A DNA stretch of 64,000 bases from Lactonifactor sp. BIOML-A5 (GCF_009677585.1 NZ_WKYV01000009.1:1-64000), one strand, 5' to 3'. Shown: positions 36,301-45,610, counted from the stretch's first letter. Numbers and translations are program-made. Notes: generated by a model from the letters alone, not told the origin.

Positions 36301-38313
36301 CTCAATCATTACTTCCGGCTCTGTAAAAGTATAGAAATCTCTTGTTTTTGCATAATATACTCTCTGCTTGCCATAGCCATCCTCAGCAACTCTGGATGCC
36401 CAGTATACAATGTATTCGCCTGTCTTCTCATCGTAGGTCGCCTCCGGGGCCCAGGTACAGCCGGCGTCATCTCTTGCCACCTCTACCATACGCTGCTCAG
36501 ACCAATTTACCAGGTCCGTGGATTCCCAAACCATTAAGGATTTGCTTCCTGCCCTCTGCGCACGATTCCAGTCGTTATTGCCATAAATTTTTAAATCTGT
36601 GGCGATCATATAGAACTTATCGCCTTCCGGAGAGCGGAGGATATAAGGATCTCTTACGCCCTGTTCCCCTAACTTTGATGTGAGTACAGGATCATTGTTA
36701 TTCAAGTCAGTCCAGTTTAATCCATCCTGACTGGCAGCAAAATACACCTGCTCACCATTAGAATATTTTTCACCGGCAAAGTAAGTAAAGAAATAGTCTG
36801 TATAATCTGACTCTTTAATTTCTTCCGGTGCAGCCTTTACCGTAAACGTAAAGTCTTTCTCTACACTCAGTGTACCGTCACTGACAATAGCTGTCATAGT
36901 TACTTCTGTATCCTCTGCAGGACGTGTTACCTGACCTGCAGGCGTGGGGTCATAGCCCTCATTTTTATGTTCCTTTACATCAACAATTTCTTCATGGTCA
37001 GTTTCCCATGTTACTGTTGTATCGTAGGTAGAAGCGGTAGGCAGTGTTATGTTGCCGTACACTTCCTCATAGGGAAGCTCCAGGGCATCAGCTGCTTCCT
37101 GCAGTCTCTCGGAAGGATTTACCGCAGTCACAGTCACCTGAAAGGTTTCATTCACAGTCTCGCCATTCGTTACAAAGGATACCGGAATCTCTACCACAGC
37201 GTCTTCATCTGTGGGAGGTTTTACAGTACCGTCAGCTGCAATTACATCGGTGTTGGACGGAGTGCCCCATGACAATTCCACTCCGTCTACTTTAGCGGGA
37301 AATGCCAGCTTGGTAGAAATAGCATCTGCGCCCGCATTCCCATTCAGCATAGCACTGTGTATATCCGCTTTTATGTAATCACTAAAGTCTGTGACAGCAT
37401 TTGCCTTTACCTCTTCTTCTGACATAGCATAATTAGCAATAGCAAAATCGGCGATCTGTCCCTGGAACAAACCGTCCGCGCTGTATACGGATTTTCCAAT
37501 ATAACCGCTGGAGCCGTCTGCGTCCACAAAGGTAGAGAGGTCAAAAGGATTGTTGCCGGTTCCTACTTTTTCTCCGTTCAAATACATAGCTGTTGTCTCT
37601 CCATCGTAGACAATCGTATACGTCTGATAACTTCCGTCAAGGAAAGCCCCTGTGTCAGGAATAATATTATTTTCTTTTGCCCAGGCACCTGTAGAGTTAT
37701 ACGGTTCCTGCTGTGCAACAGACAGCTTCATCTTTTTACTGCCGTTTGCCGGAGTAAAGAAAGTATAATTCCAGCTGTCTTTTCCCAAGGCCCACAGCAT
37801 CTGATCGGCTGCTCTGGTATTCGCAACTGTTACCGACACCGTCATAGTATTGTCTGTGAGTATGCCTGCCGGAAGCTTTACATATCCGTTGCCGTCCAGT
37901 TTTAGCGTGCTTACTCCATTATATGTATTTACATTCTTTTCAGAAAGATTTTCAAGAGTTCCGTCCATGCCTTCCTGGGCATTGTTCTTCAGCAGGCCGT
38001 CCTGAACCTCCATGCTGTAATGTACAATCTCCTGTTCCTCCTCTGCCGCAGCAGCAGGCTGCGCTTCGTCTTCCAGACTTACTGCAGCGGGAGCAGCACT
38101 CAGGTCGTTCTCTTCCGTCTCACTTTCTTCCTGCGTCTCCCCGTTTTCCACGGCTGGCTCGTCTGTGTCCTCATCCTGCTGCTGATCCTCTGTGCTTAGT
38201 TCTGCTGCACTGTCATTCTGCAGAGCGGAAGCCATTGCCGACGTAGGAGTGGATGTAATCACCACTGTTCCCGTAAGGAAAAGCACAGCCAGTCTTCTCA
38301 TTCTTTCTTTCAT
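33397..38313 (-). CDS. Secreted double-GH43 arabinofuranosidase/xylosidase with LamG and wall-binding repeats
   Basis: A 1,638-residue surface enzyme. Order: signal peptide, acidic linker, LamG-like module, Ig-like modules, first GH43 domain (about 505-800), a second LamG-like module, second GH43 domain (about 1120-1410), then about ten wall-binding repeats. Each GH43 domain shows its three acidic residues. The first has VRDPYILRSPEG, VIDTTILKENG and VEGPTIFKL; the second has YADPDIDVLDG, DPSIFTDPDTG and LEGAKDFREA. GH43 enzymes remove alpha-L-arabinofuranose or beta-xylose; the araBAD neighbours favour arabinose side chains. The start is ATG 38313 behind GGAGGAG. Confidence 0.9.
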   Translation of the reverse strand: MKERMRRLAVLFLTGTVVITSTPTSAMASALQNDSAAELSTEDQQQDEDTDEPAVENGETQEESETEENDLSAAPAAVSLEDEAQPAAAAEEEQEIVHYSMEVQDGLLKNNAQEGMDGTLENLSEKNVNTYNGVSTLKLDGNGYVKLPAGILTDNTMTVSVTVANTRAADQMLWALGKDSWNYTFFTPANGSKKMKLSVAQQEPYNSTGAWAKENNIIPDTGAFLDGSYQTYTIVYDGETTAMYLNGEKVGTGNNPFDLSTFVDADGSSGYIGKSVYSADGLFQGQIADFAIANYAMSEEEVKANAVTDFSDYIKADIHSAMLNGNAGADAISTKLAFPAKVDGVELSWGTPSNTDVIAADGTVKPPTDEDAVVEIPVSFVTNGETVNETFQVTVTAVNPSERLQEAADALELPYEEVYGNITLPTASTYDTTVTWETDHEEIVDVKEHKNEGYDPTPAGQVTRPAEDTEVTMTAIVSDGTLSVEKDFTFTVKAAPEEIKESDYTDYFFTYFAGEKYSNGEQVYFAASQDGLNWTDLNNNDPVLTSKLGEQGVRDPYILRSPEGDKFYMIATDLKIYGNNDWNRAQRAGSKSLMVWESTDLVNWSEQRMVEVARDDAGCTWAPEATYDEKTGEYIVYWASRVAEDGYGKQRVYYAKTRDFYTFTEPEVMIEKSNDVIDTTILKENGSYYRYSKDESKKCIKADKVDTLLHANPVDLNTPVLNNQGGVEGPTIFKLNEDDNSEWKYCLLVDNYGGIGYYPLVSNDLDGDFTKLTEGFRMPSRARHGTPMRITAEEYKNVVEAYGVPAKEEEESKEPVLEYNFESDAGNSIADTGKGDNSADDGTAYGNAKFAVDEETGSRVLQLDGSSNTYAAFPQGFMDGRNVMTISMDVKSQMSSGNFFTFTYGLNSNKYNFLKVSGKNVRYAITQDSYSKENEVKTADGAAAGKWQNVTLVVDGTKLDMYLDGVLVDSNPNAKVLTSDLGKNLSAYLGKSFYSGDGYFKGSFDNVKVYNRALTADEIHDEISEAAIVKVAAEGYTISNQSIDKNTKKIHLDISRNNSEKADLAKVPLDITVSKNAVLEQENKKELNLTKPAEIKVTVNGREEVWTVEAAWANNTVLPGEYADPDIDVLDGKFYIYPTTDGFSGWSGTQFHAFSSEDMINWVDEGVIVDVASNDTVAGTNENGVDIAGVPWAVGSAWAPTIEEKNGSYYFYFCAKESNGKSAIGVAVSDSPNGPFVAEETPLVTMELCSQNGVSMGQTIDPSIFTDPDTGKSYMLFGNGSAAIVELGEDMISLVPDTMQNLEGAKDFREAITVTKRDGVYHFTWSCDDTGSANYHVNYGTSDSLYGPITFQKTILSKDASESILGTGHHSILQIPGKDEYYIAYHRFATPLGQYDSGLGYHRETCIDKLEFDPETGLMKEVTPTQAGITEPVSLIVEGWEPDGDRWSYVNPDGSYVVNDWKLIDGKWYHFDKSGYMQTGWLQLGKTWYYLKADGAMATGWLQLGSTWYYLKSSGAMATGWLQLGSTWYYLKSSGAMATGWVLDGKTWYYLKSSGAMATGWLLDGKTWYYLKSNGAMVTGWVLDGKTWYYLKSNGAMATGWVKVSGKWYYLYNSGAMASNTWVGRYYVNASGVWTKTR
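33430..33960. repeat. 60-bp tandem repeats encoding wall-binding units (GH43 gene)
   Basis: About nine 60-bp units encoding the same repeat variant as the GH127 gene (QLGSTWYYLKSSGAMATGW). This is long stretches of near-identical DNA about 7 kb apart in direct orientation. Confidence 0.85.
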
Positions 38314-38390
38314 GAATTCTCCTCCATTCATTATTAATGTTTGCTTGTATAGACCTTCTGCGGTCATACTCGACAAATTCACTGCCAAAA

Positions 38391-38482
38391 TCATAGCATC
38401 TGTACAGGTTTTCCTCTACGAACAACCATTTGGAAAAAGTGGAATATTTTACATGGAAAATTATTTGGTACGTTTTTATTTG
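38391..38482 (-). promoter_or_regulatory. Promoter and putative YesN site upstream of the GH43 gene
   Basis: Minus-strand extended -10 TGCTATGAT (38391-38399). About 43 bp upstream, on the plus strand, are TGGAAAAAGTGG (GTGG at 38439), TGGAAA (38454) and GTACGTTTTTAT (TACG at 38469). GTGG to TACG is 30 bp, as upstream of yesN. Confidence 0.6.
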
Positions 38483-38548
38483 AAACATGTTTGTTTTTTT
38501 ACAGACATGTTGAATGATTTACACACAACCAAAAGAAATCCAACCAAA

Positions 38549-38588
38549 AACAGCGGTTTACTTCCTCTTCCAGGAAATAACCGCTGTT
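38549..38588 (-). terminator. Terminator of the ara operon
   Basis: AACAGCGGTT pairs with AACCGCTGTT, with an inner stem TTCC/GGAA; TTTTTGG follows on the minus strand. It starts 12 bp after the araD stop. Confidence 0.8.
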
Positions 38589-38599
38589 ATCATCAAAAA

Positions 38600-39292
38600 T
38601 TATTTACTTTGTCCGTAATACGCGTTTGCGCCGTGTTTTCTGTAATAATGCTTATCCTGAAGCGACTGGGGCGCCGGTTCCACCTGTGGATTCAGCATCT
38701 CACAGCGGGCAGCCATCTTGGCCACTTCCTCCAGAACTACAGCATTGTGCACAGCCTCATGGCCATCTTTCCCCCAGGTAAATGGGCCGTGGTTCTTACA
38801 CAAAACAGCAGGAACCGCTTCGTAATCCCTGTCTTTAAACAGTTCAGCAATCAAAAGCCCTGTATTTTTTTCATAAGCTCCGTTAATCTCCTCTGCATTC
38901 AGACAGCGGGCACAAGGAATCTCCCCATACATATAATCCGCATGTGTGGTCCCATAGCAGGGAATGCCCCTGCCTGCCTGTGCCCAGCTGGTCGCCCATG
39001 CAGAATGGGTATGGACAATCCCCCCAATCTTGGGAAATGCCTTGTACAGCTCCAGATGAGTAGGCGTATCAGAAGAAGGATTATATTCCCCCTCCACACG
39101 GTTCCCGTCAAGATCCATGACCACCATGTCATCTGGCGTAAGCTTATCATAGTCCACACCGCTGGGTTTTATGACAAACAACCCTTTTTCCCTGTCAATG
39201 CCGCTTACATTTCCCCATGTAAAAGTAACCAGTCCATACTTGGGAAGCAGCATATTGGCCTCATATATTTCTTTTTTCAGTTCTTCTAACAT
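38600..39292 (-). CDS. araD: L-ribulose-5-phosphate 4-epimerase
   Basis: Converts L-ribulose 5-phosphate to D-xylulose 5-phosphate, the last step of arabinose catabolism before the pentose phosphate or phosphoketolase route. The class II aldolase fold is recognised by [23 protein letters not shown] and the zinc site [12 protein letters not shown]. Its 230 residues are typical. ATG 39292 is chosen because GGAGG lies 5 bases upstream; the ATG at 39304 overlaps that site. It is last in araR-araA-araB-araD, separated from araB by a palindromic repeat. Confidence 0.95.
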   Translation of the reverse strand: MLEELKKEIYEANMLLPKYGLVTFTWGNVSGIDREKGLFVIKPSGVDYDKLTPDDMVVMDLDGNRVEGEYNPSSDTPTHLELYKAFPKIGGIVHTHSAWATSWAQAGRGIPCYGTTHADYMYGEIPCARCLNAEEINGAYEKNTGLLIAELFKDRDYEAVPAVLCKNHGPFTWGKDGHEAVHNAVVLEEVAKMAARCEMLNPQVEPAPQSLQDKHYYRKHGANAYYGQSK

Positions 39293-39311
39293 AACAACCT
39301 CCATACTGTAA

Positions 39312-39396
39312 AAAGGGACACCCCATACCCATTTTGGGACAGGGCAAACTCATTTTGGGACGTGTTCTTCTGCGAAGGAACACGTCCCCTTTTCTT
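39312..39396. repeat. Dispersed palindromic repeat, copy B (inside the ara operon)
   Basis: GGGACACCCCA, then two ATTTTGGGAC segments, then the hairpin GGGACGTGTTC / GAACACGTCCCC followed by TTTTC on the plus strand. It matches copy A at 15917-15978 in order and sequence, with an extra internal segment. It fills the araB-araD gap. Confidence 0.65.
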
Positions 39397-39398
39397 TA

Positions 39399-41000
39399 TC
39401 ACTTCAAGTTATCCACAGCCGCCCGTTCGATAGGCAGTCCTTTTTTATACCTTTCAATAAATACTTCAAATCCATCTACATCTGCGGGGTCCGGATCCAT
39501 CCGCTCTCCTTCGTCACCTGCAAATACTTTCTGAGCCAAGTATTCGTCAAGACTTTCCCCTGCTTCTTTATTTATCATATAGGAGGCCAGAAGCGCAATT
39601 CCCCATGCGCCGCCCTCTCCTGCGGTCTCCATTACGGATACCGGAGAGTTCATGGCAGCTGCCATTACTTTCTGTCCCACACCTTTTGTCTTGAAGAGTC
39701 CTCCGTGTCCCAGAATCTTGTCAATCTGTACGTCTTCTTCTTTTAACAGAATGTCAAGTCCTACCTTCAGGGCCCCCAGTGCGGTATACAGATGTGTTCT
39801 CATAAAGTTTGCCAGGTTAAACTGGCTCTCCGGTGTGCGGACAAACAATGGGCGTCCCTCTTCAAAGTTTGTAATATGTTCTCCTGAGAAGTAGCAGTAG
39901 GATAACAATCCCCCGCAGTCTGCGTCGCCCTCCAGCGCTTTATGATATAAAGTGCCAAACAGCTGATTCATATCTACCTTCATCCCAAAGGATTCTGCAA
40001 ATTCTCTAAAGATTCCTACCCATGCATTCAGATCCGAGGTACAGTTATTGGAGTGAACCATAGCCACCAGATTACCTGTGGGTGTAGTTACCAGATCGAT
40101 CTCCGGATATGCTTTCGAGAGTTCCTTTTCCAGCACAATCATAGCAAACACCGAAGTCCCGGCAGATACATTTCCAGTTCTCTTTGCCACGCTGTTTGTA
40201 GCGGCCATACCAGTTCCCGCATCTCCTTCCGGAGGACAGAAAGGGATTCCAGGCTGCAGGTTTCCGGATACATCCAAAAGCTTTGCTCCTTCTTCTGTCA
40301 GTTCACCGGCTTTTTCGCCGGCGACTAATACCTTCGGAAGGATTTCCTCCAGTTTCCAGCCATAATTCTTATCTGCAACCAGCTCATTAAACTGCCGCAT
40401 CATATCTGCATGAAAGTCCTTTTTCTCCACATCAATGGGGAAGGCACCGGAAGCTTCTCCTACCCCGAGAACTTTCCGGCCGGTCAGTTTCCAGTGCACA
40501 TACCCTGCAAGGGTTGTGAGAAAGCTGATCTGTGAGACATGCTCTTCTCCATTGAGAATTGCCTGATACAGGTGAGCGATGCTCCATCTCTGGGGAATAT
40601 GATAATGAAACAGCTCTGTCAGTTTCTCTGAAGCCTCTCCGGTAATATTATTTCTCCAGGTACGGAACGGAACCAAAAGTTTATCTTCTTTGTCAAAAGT
40701 CATATAGCCGTGCATCATACCGCTGAAGCCAATTGCCCCGATCTTTGTGAGAACTGTACCGTATGTTTTTTTCACGTCCGCAGCCATCTGGGTATAACTT
40801 GCCTGAAGGCCTTTCCAGATATCCTCAAGGGAATACGTCCAGATACCGTCTAAGTAGCTGTTTTCCCACTCATAACTTCCAGAAGCAATGGGGGCATTAT
40901 CCTCTCCCACCAGAACTGCTTTGATTCTGGTAGAACCAAACTCGATACCAAGTGCTGTTTTTCCGCTCTCTACAGCATTTTTAATATTATTCACATCCAT
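39399..41000 (-). CDS. araB: FGGY-family ribulokinase (xylulokinase-like)
   Basis: An ATP-dependent kinase of 533 residues acting, from context, on L-ribulose. The FGGY N-terminal domain begins [15 protein letters not shown] and has [10 protein letters not shown]. The C-terminal domain has [36 protein letters not shown] and [14 protein letters not shown]. Automatic methods may call it xylulokinase; its place between araA and araD argues for AraB activity. It is preceded by a GGGAGG-type ribosome site and follows araA by about 40 bp. Confidence 0.88.
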   Translation of the reverse strand: MDVNNIKNAVESGKTALGIEFGSTRIKAVLVGEDNAPIASGSYEWENSYLDGIWTYSLEDIWKGLQASYTQMAADVKKTYGTVLTKIGAIGFSGMMHGYMTFDKEDKLLVPFRTWRNNITGEASEKLTELFHYHIPQRWSIAHLYQAILNGEEHVSQISFLTTLAGYVHWKLTGRKVLGVGEASGAFPIDVEKKDFHADMMRQFNELVADKNYGWKLEEILPKVLVAGEKAGELTEEGAKLLDVSGNLQPGIPFCPPEGDAGTGMAATNSVAKRTGNVSAGTSVFAMIVLEKELSKAYPEIDLVTTPTGNLVAMVHSNNCTSDLNAWVGIFREFAESFGMKVDMNQLFGTLYHKALEGDADCGGLLSYCYFSGEHITNFEEGRPLFVRTPESQFNLANFMRTHLYTALGALKVGLDILLKEEDVQIDKILGHGGLFKTKGVGQKVMAAAMNSPVSVMETAGEGGAWGIALLASYMINKEAGESLDEYLAQKVFAGDEGERMDPDPADVDGFEVFIERYKKGLPIERAAVDNLK

Positions 41001-41041
41001 GCTAAAAACCTCCCGCGTATTTTGCCTGATTATACCATATT

Positions 41042-42538
41042 TTATTTATAAAGGACAGAATTCCACATTAACTCATTTCTGAAACTGCGGATCTTGGTAT
41101 CCTTGTCAATCACAACGCTCTCGATTCCCATAGCTGCAGCCCAGTCACACATCTGCTCTGTGGTGAGGTCATAAGAGAATGCCGTATGATGTGCTCCGCC
41201 AGCATAAATCCATGCTTCAGCTCCGGTTGCCAGATTCGGCTCCGGTGTCCAGAATGCAGTTGCTACGGGAAGCTTCGGCATTGCCTTTTCTGTCTTTTTG
41301 CAGTCTACATCATTGATAATCAACCGGAAGCGGTTGCCCAGGTCGATTAAGGATGTTGCGATACCGTGGCCTTCCTTTGCTGTAAATACAAGGCGGGCGG
41401 GATCTTCTCTGTCACCCATGGACAATGGGTTCACTTTAATGCTGATGGGGCCGTCACAGATGGTTGGGCAGACTTCCAGCATATGAGCCTGCAGGATCCC
41501 CTCTTTTCCAGGCACAAGGTTATAGGTATAATCTTCCATAAAAGAAGTTCCTTTAGCGTTTTCAATCCCCTGCGTCATTATCTTCATCAGACGTACCATA
41601 GCCGCTGTCTTCCAGTCACCTTCTCCGCCGAATCCATAGCCCTTTTCCATTAATCTCTGGATTGCCAGACCCGGAAGCTGTTTTAAGGAGCCCAGATCTC
41701 CGAAATGGGTTACGATTGCCTGATACTCTTTTTCCTCCAGGAATTTTTCAAATCCTATTTCGATTCCGGCCTGTACTGCCACATGTCTTCTGAATTCTTC
41801 CGGGTCTCTGCCCTCCAGTAAGATTTCATATTTGTCATAGTATTCTTCTACCAGTGTATCAATATCACCCTGAGATACCTGCTCCACATACTCAGCAATC
41901 TCATTTACCGGATATGCGTCAATTTCCCAGCCAAATTTAATCTGTGCTTCTACTTTATCTCCCTCTGTCACTGCAACATTTCTCATATTGTCAGCCACAC
42001 GGCACACACGGATATGGCTGCTTTCCATGATTCCCACAGCGGTGCGCATCCACTGGGCAATTCTCTTCTGTACTTCTTTATCATCCCAGAATCCAACGAT
42101 TACCTTTCTCTCGACGCCCATGCGGGATACAATATGGCCGTACTCTCTGTCACCGTGCGCAGACTGATTTTCATTCATGAAATCCATGTCAATGCTATCG
42201 TAAGGAATCTCCTGGTTAAACTGTGTATGTAAATGCATCAATGGTTTTCTGTATTCCTGAAGCCCTAAGATCCATGATTTAGCCGGTGAAAATGTGTGCA
42301 TCCAGGTTATCACGCCGGCACAGTTCTCGTCAGCGTTGGCCTCATTAAAGGTCTTGCGGATCAATTCATTTGTAATTAAAGTTGGCTTCCACACTACCTC
42401 ATAGGGAAGCATGCCTGACTTATTTAAAGACTCTACGATAATTTTAGAATGCTCCGCCACTTTTGCCAGACATTCGTCTCCGTATAAATCCTGTGAACCT
42501 GTTGCGAACCAAAACTGATACCTCTTTGCTGCTTTCAT
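41042..42538 (-). CDS. araA: L-arabinose isomerase
   Basis: Isomerises L-arabinose to L-ribulose in the cytosol using Mn2+. The family is clear from the N-terminal [14 protein letters not shown], the pocket segment [16 protein letters not shown] and [15 protein letters not shown], with the metal-site Glu/His set also seen in [10 protein letters not shown] and GAHHTAFS. The 498 residues are standard. A strong AAGGAGG-type site precedes it. It is 34 bp after araR and begins the catabolic part of the operon. Confidence 0.97.
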   Translation of the reverse strand: MKAAKRYQFWFATGSQDLYGDECLAKVAEHSKIIVESLNKSGMLPYEVVWKPTLITNELIRKTFNEANADENCAGVITWMHTFSPAKSWILGLQEYRKPLMHLHTQFNQEIPYDSIDMDFMNENQSAHGDREYGHIVSRMGVERKVIVGFWDDKEVQKRIAQWMRTAVGIMESSHIRVCRVADNMRNVAVTEGDKVEAQIKFGWEIDAYPVNEIAEYVEQVSQGDIDTLVEEYYDKYEILLEGRDPEEFRRHVAVQAGIEIGFEKFLEEKEYQAIVTHFGDLGSLKQLPGLAIQRLMEKGYGFGGEGDWKTAAMVRLMKIMTQGIENAKGTSFMEDYTYNLVPGKEGILQAHMLEVCPTICDGPISIKVNPLSMGDREDPARLVFTAKEGHGIATSLIDLGNRFRLIINDVDCKKTEKAMPKLPVATAFWTPEPNLATGAEAWIYAGGAHHTAFSYDLTTEQMCDWAAAMGIESVVIDKDTKIRSFRNELMWNSVLYK

Positions 42539-42572
42539 TGAAAAATCCTCCTTAAAATAAATTTATATACTT

Positions 42573-43670
42573 TTATATTTGGGGTTTCGTTGATTCCCTG
42601 ACTATTAATTCCGGCTGAATCAGCCGTTCCACCTTGCTTTTTTCCTCGGGTATCTTCTGGATCTGCTCCAGCAGCAGCTCCGCCGCCATCTCTCCCAGCT
42701 TTTCCTGCGGGTGGGCGATGGTGGTTAGCGGTACAATCCCATTTTCAGCAATCAGGGAATTGTCATACCCGGCCACTGCGATATCTTCCGGTATTCTTCT
42801 GCCGCATTTCTGCAGGGTTTTCATCACCTCTAGGGCAATCTGATCGTTGTAGCATACAACAGAATCCATATCCATGCCGTATTCCATCATCTGACGAATG
42901 GCAAGCGCCGGTTTTTTCTTCCGGTCCTCCGTATGGAACCATACAACCATATCCGGATCATACAACTTTCCAGCCTCCTGGAGAGCTCTTACATACCCCT
43001 TGTGGCGTTCTCTGCCCTGGCTGTCATCTGCCTTGAATACTCCGGCAATTTTTTCCCGCCCGGTATCCAGAAGATGCTTTGTGAGAAGATAGCCCCCCTG
43101 ACTGTCATCCATAAGAATATGAGGCTTATGCTTCATCTGGGCATAAGTTCCCTGGATGAAAATATAAGGAATCTCATATTCATCCAGCATTGCATACAAG
43201 TTCATATTATTGCACAGAATTTGACTCTTACTGGGCTCTATGATCAGTCCGTCGATGTCCTTGGTCAGAATATCCTCCAGCGCCCTGGCCTCATTCGTTC
43301 TGCTGTTGCCTGTATTTTTCAGAATAATGCTGTACCCGTTGGAGGTAAGCACCCGATCAATCCCCTGAATCAGACGGGGAAAGATATAGTCCGATATGTA
43401 CGTCGTAATTACTGCAATGTTTCTGGAATTCTTTCTGTGGCGCATCCTCTCAGAGCAAAAGGTACCCCGCCCATGCTCTGCAACCACAAATCCCTCATTC
43501 TCCAGAATCGCCAGGGCTTTCCGCACTGTATGCCTGCTGATCTGGTATGTGGACGACAATTCATTCTCAGAAGGCAGCTTTTCTCCGGGCTTTACTCTGC
43601 CGGACAAAATGTCATCCTTCAGCTGTTCCATTAACAAATAATACTTTGTTTTACCGCTTTCTCCTGCCAT
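42573..43670 (-). CDS. araR: AraR-type arabinose repressor (GntR DNA-binding + LacI-like sensor)
   Basis: A 365-residue repressor. Its N-terminal GntR winged helix (GEKLPSENELSSTYQISRHT, then VRKALAILENEGF) is joined to a periplasmic-binding-like domain of the LacI/GalR type (IAVITTYISDYIFPRLIQGI ... VAGYDNSLIAENGIVPLTTI). This fusion is the hallmark of AraR, which releases DNA when L-arabinose binds. It leads the araR-araA-araB-araD operon. Two similar boxes (43703-43722 and 43818-43837) in the upstream gap are candidate operators, implying autoregulation. Confidence 0.93.
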   Translation of the reverse strand: MAGESGKTKYYLLMEQLKDDILSGRVKPGEKLPSENELSSTYQISRHTVRKALAILENEGFVVAEHGRGTFCSERMRHRKNSRNIAVITTYISDYIFPRLIQGIDRVLTSNGYSIILKNTGNSRTNEARALEDILTKDIDGLIIEPSKSQILCNNMNLYAMLDEYEIPYIFIQGTYAQMKHKPHILMDDSQGGYLLTKHLLDTGREKIAGVFKADDSQGRERHKGYVRALQEAGKLYDPDMVVWFHTEDRKKKPALAIRQMMEYGMDMDSVVCYNDQIALEVMKTLQKCGRRIPEDIAVAGYDNSLIAENGIVPLTTIAHPQEKLGEMAAELLLEQIQKIPEEKSKVERLIQPELIVRESTKPQI

Positions 43671-43702
43671 ATCAAACCCTCCATTACCCCTATGGCCAAT
43701 AT

Positions 43703-43722
43703 CCTTGCAAGTAAGCTTGTAG
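43703..43722. promoter_or_regulatory. Candidate AraR box 1
   Basis: On the minus strand CTACAAGCTTACTTGCAAGG, very close to box 2 (CTACAAGCTCACTTGTAAAG). Both contain ACAAG-N4-CTTG. The pair is about 115 bp apart, which would suit repression by looping. Confidence 0.45.
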
Positions 43723-43734
43723 TAAGTGAATCGA

Positions 43735-43745
43735 AACGTATCGTT
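43735..43745. promoter_or_regulatory. Short palindrome AACGTATCGTT upstream of araR
   Basis: AACG-TAT-CGTT inverted repeat between the two candidate AraR boxes; its regulator is unknown. Confidence 0.3.
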
Positions 43746-43817
43746 ACAATGGTGGTAGAATGTGCTGATTTTATCCAGGCAGATGGTAAAATCATCTCAA
43801 TGTTAAATGTGCAACTT

Positions 43818-43837
43818 CTACAAGCTCACTTGTAAAG
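43818..43837. promoter_or_regulatory. Candidate AraR box 2
   Basis: CTACAAGCTCACTTGTAAAG on the plus strand. Further ACAAG/CTTGT half-sites lie at about 43864-43910. The 43671-44017 gap otherwise holds only promoters. Confidence 0.45.
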
Positions 43838-43943
43838 GTATTGTTATTCAAATGGCATTTCTTACAAGACATATTATATAACTTGTATGGATGTGTTGAC
43901 AAGTTGTATTCTAAAAAACATGTCCTCAAAACTTCATCCCTCC

Positions 43944-43972
43944 TTGCGCCATATTTCGCGCTCCTGTATAAT
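43944..43972 (+). promoter_or_regulatory. Promoter of the spermidine-synthase-like gene
   Basis: TTGCGC (43944-43949), a 17-base spacer and TATAAT (43967-43972) preceded by TG. Confidence 0.65.
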
Positions 43973-44017
43973 ACCATTAAATACTACATCAGCTGTTTGC
44001 TGAAAGAAAGGAAGAAT

Positions 44018-45610
44018 ATGACACCTATTAATCTATTAAAGAATAAGTACTTTCTCTATGCCACCGAATTCTTCTCCGGTATGTCGGTAATGGCTGTAGA
44101 ATTGGGGGCAAGCCGCCTTCTTGCCCCTTATTTCAGTTCTTCTCAGGTAATCTGGACGATTATCATAGGCACAATCATGATTGCTATGGCTCTGGGAAAT
44201 ATCTGGGGAGGAAGGGTTGCTGACAAGAACCCGGACCCTGCACGCCTGTACAAACGCCTGCTTCTTGCCGCCGTATGGATTGCCGCCATTCCTTTTTTAG
44301 GCAAATACCTGATTGCAGCAATTTCCCTGGGAGTAGCTTTGCTTACGGAAAAAAACTTTTTGGTAATCGCCTCCTTTCTCAGCTGTCTGATTATCTTCGT
44401 CTTTCCGCTGATGCTCCTGGGAACGGTGACCCCTTCCCTTGTTAAATATACCGTGGAGGACTTAGACAACAACGGAGAAATCGTGGGCAGACTTGGCGCA
44501 CTGAATACCATCGGAAGCATCCTTGGTACTTTCCTGCCCACCTTTGTAACCATTCCAACGGTGGGGACTGCGGCAACATTTATCATTTTCTCTGTCCTGC
44601 TGGCACTGCTGAGCCTTCTGTATTTTATATCTGTCCGGAAAAAGGCGGCCGCCTGTGCCGTTTCCTTTCTGCTGATTGGTCTCTTCAGCATATCCTCTGT
44701 AAAGTACAGCTTTGCTTTCTGGGAAAACGATCTTGTATATGAGGGAGAATCCATTTACAACTATCTGCAGGTAAAAGAAAACGATGAGAGCGTAATCCTT
44801 TCCACTAATGTACTGGCAGGGGTACAGTCCATTAAAATGAAGCACAAAGAATTTACGGGCATGTATTATGACTATGCCCTGGCGGCACCTTATATGGCCG
44901 GCGCCGGACAGCAGGCCGACAGCGATATTCTTATTCTTGGTCTGGGTACAGGCACATTTGCCTCAATGTGCGCTTCTTATCTGGACTCCCCAAACATAGA
45001 CGGGGTAGAAATAGACGAAAAAATAGCCCGTCTGTCCAGTCAGTACTTTGACCTTCCGAAGTCTGTAAATGTGCATGTGGAAGACGGGCGAATCTTTCTC
45101 TCAAACTCTGATAAATACGATGTCATTATGGTAGATGCCTATCAGGACATCACCATTCCCTTTCAGATGTCTACAGTTGAGTTTTTTACTATGGTAAAGG
45201 AGCATTTGAAGGAAGACGGAGTAATGGTCGTAAATATGAATATGCATTCCAGTAAAGAGGGATCCATCAATGATTATCTCTGTGATACCATTGCCTCAGT
45301 ATTTCCCTATGCCTATACTGCCAAGGTAGGGTCCGGCACAAATATGGAGCTGTTTGCATCTGAAAACGGGGACATGCTGACTGTATTTTCTGAGGAGCTT
45401 TCTGCCATTGGGACGCCCGCTCTGAGGCAAATGATGGAGAAGGTAGAAGAATCCCTACAACCCGTCCGCCAGGGTTCTTTGATTCTTACGGATGATAAGG
45501 CTCCTGTGGAAGTCTTAGGCATGCGGGTGATTGACGAGATTATCGGAGATGAACTTCACTATTATAAGAATATTATAAAAGAAGAGGGATTGGAGGGACT
45601 GGATTTTTAG
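44018..45610 (+). CDS. Membrane protein fused to a spermidine-synthase-like methyltransferase-fold domain
   Basis: 530 residues. The N-terminal half has about seven hydrophobic segments (FFSGMSVMAVELGASRLLAP is typical of the integral-membrane fused type). The C-terminal half has a spermidine-synthase/Rossmann fold: ILILGLGTGTFASM, VEIDEKIARLSSQYF, HVEDGRIFL and MVDAYQD. Many bacteria have such fusions; the substrate is not established, and the lack of nearby polyamine genes leaves it open. ATG 44018 is chosen because AAAGGAAG is upstream; longer in-frame starts lie before the promoter. Confidence 0.85.
   Translation: MTPINLLKNKYFLYATEFFSGMSVMAVELGASRLLAPYFSSSQVIWTIIIGTIMIAMALGNIWGGRVADKNPDPARLYKRLLLAAVWIAAIPFLGKYLIAAISLGVALLTEKNFLVIASFLSCLIIFVFPLMLLGTVTPSLVKYTVEDLDNNGEIVGRLGALNTIGSILGTFLPTFVTIPTVGTAATFIIFSVLLALLSLLYFISVRKKAAACAVSFLLIGLFSISSVKYSFAFWENDLVYEGESIYNYLQVKENDESVILSTNVLAGVQSIKMKHKEFTGMYYDYALAAPYMAGAGQQADSDILILGLGTGTFASMCASYLDSPNIDGVEIDEKIARLSSQYFDLPKSVNVHVEDGRIFLSNSDKYDVIMVDAYQDITIPFQMSTVEFFTMVKEHLKEDGVMVVNMNMHSSKEGSINDYLCDTIASVFPYAYTAKVGSGTNMELFASENGDMLTVFSEELSAIGTPALRQMMEKVEESLQPVRQGSLILTDDKAPVEVLGMRVIDEIIGDELHYYKNIIKEEGLEGLDF

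Noticed and set aside
43841..44017. 59-residue N-terminal extension of the spermidine-synthase-like protein
   Set aside because: It would start upstream of the predicted promoter and lacks a ribosome site; AAAGGAAG supports the ATG at 44018.
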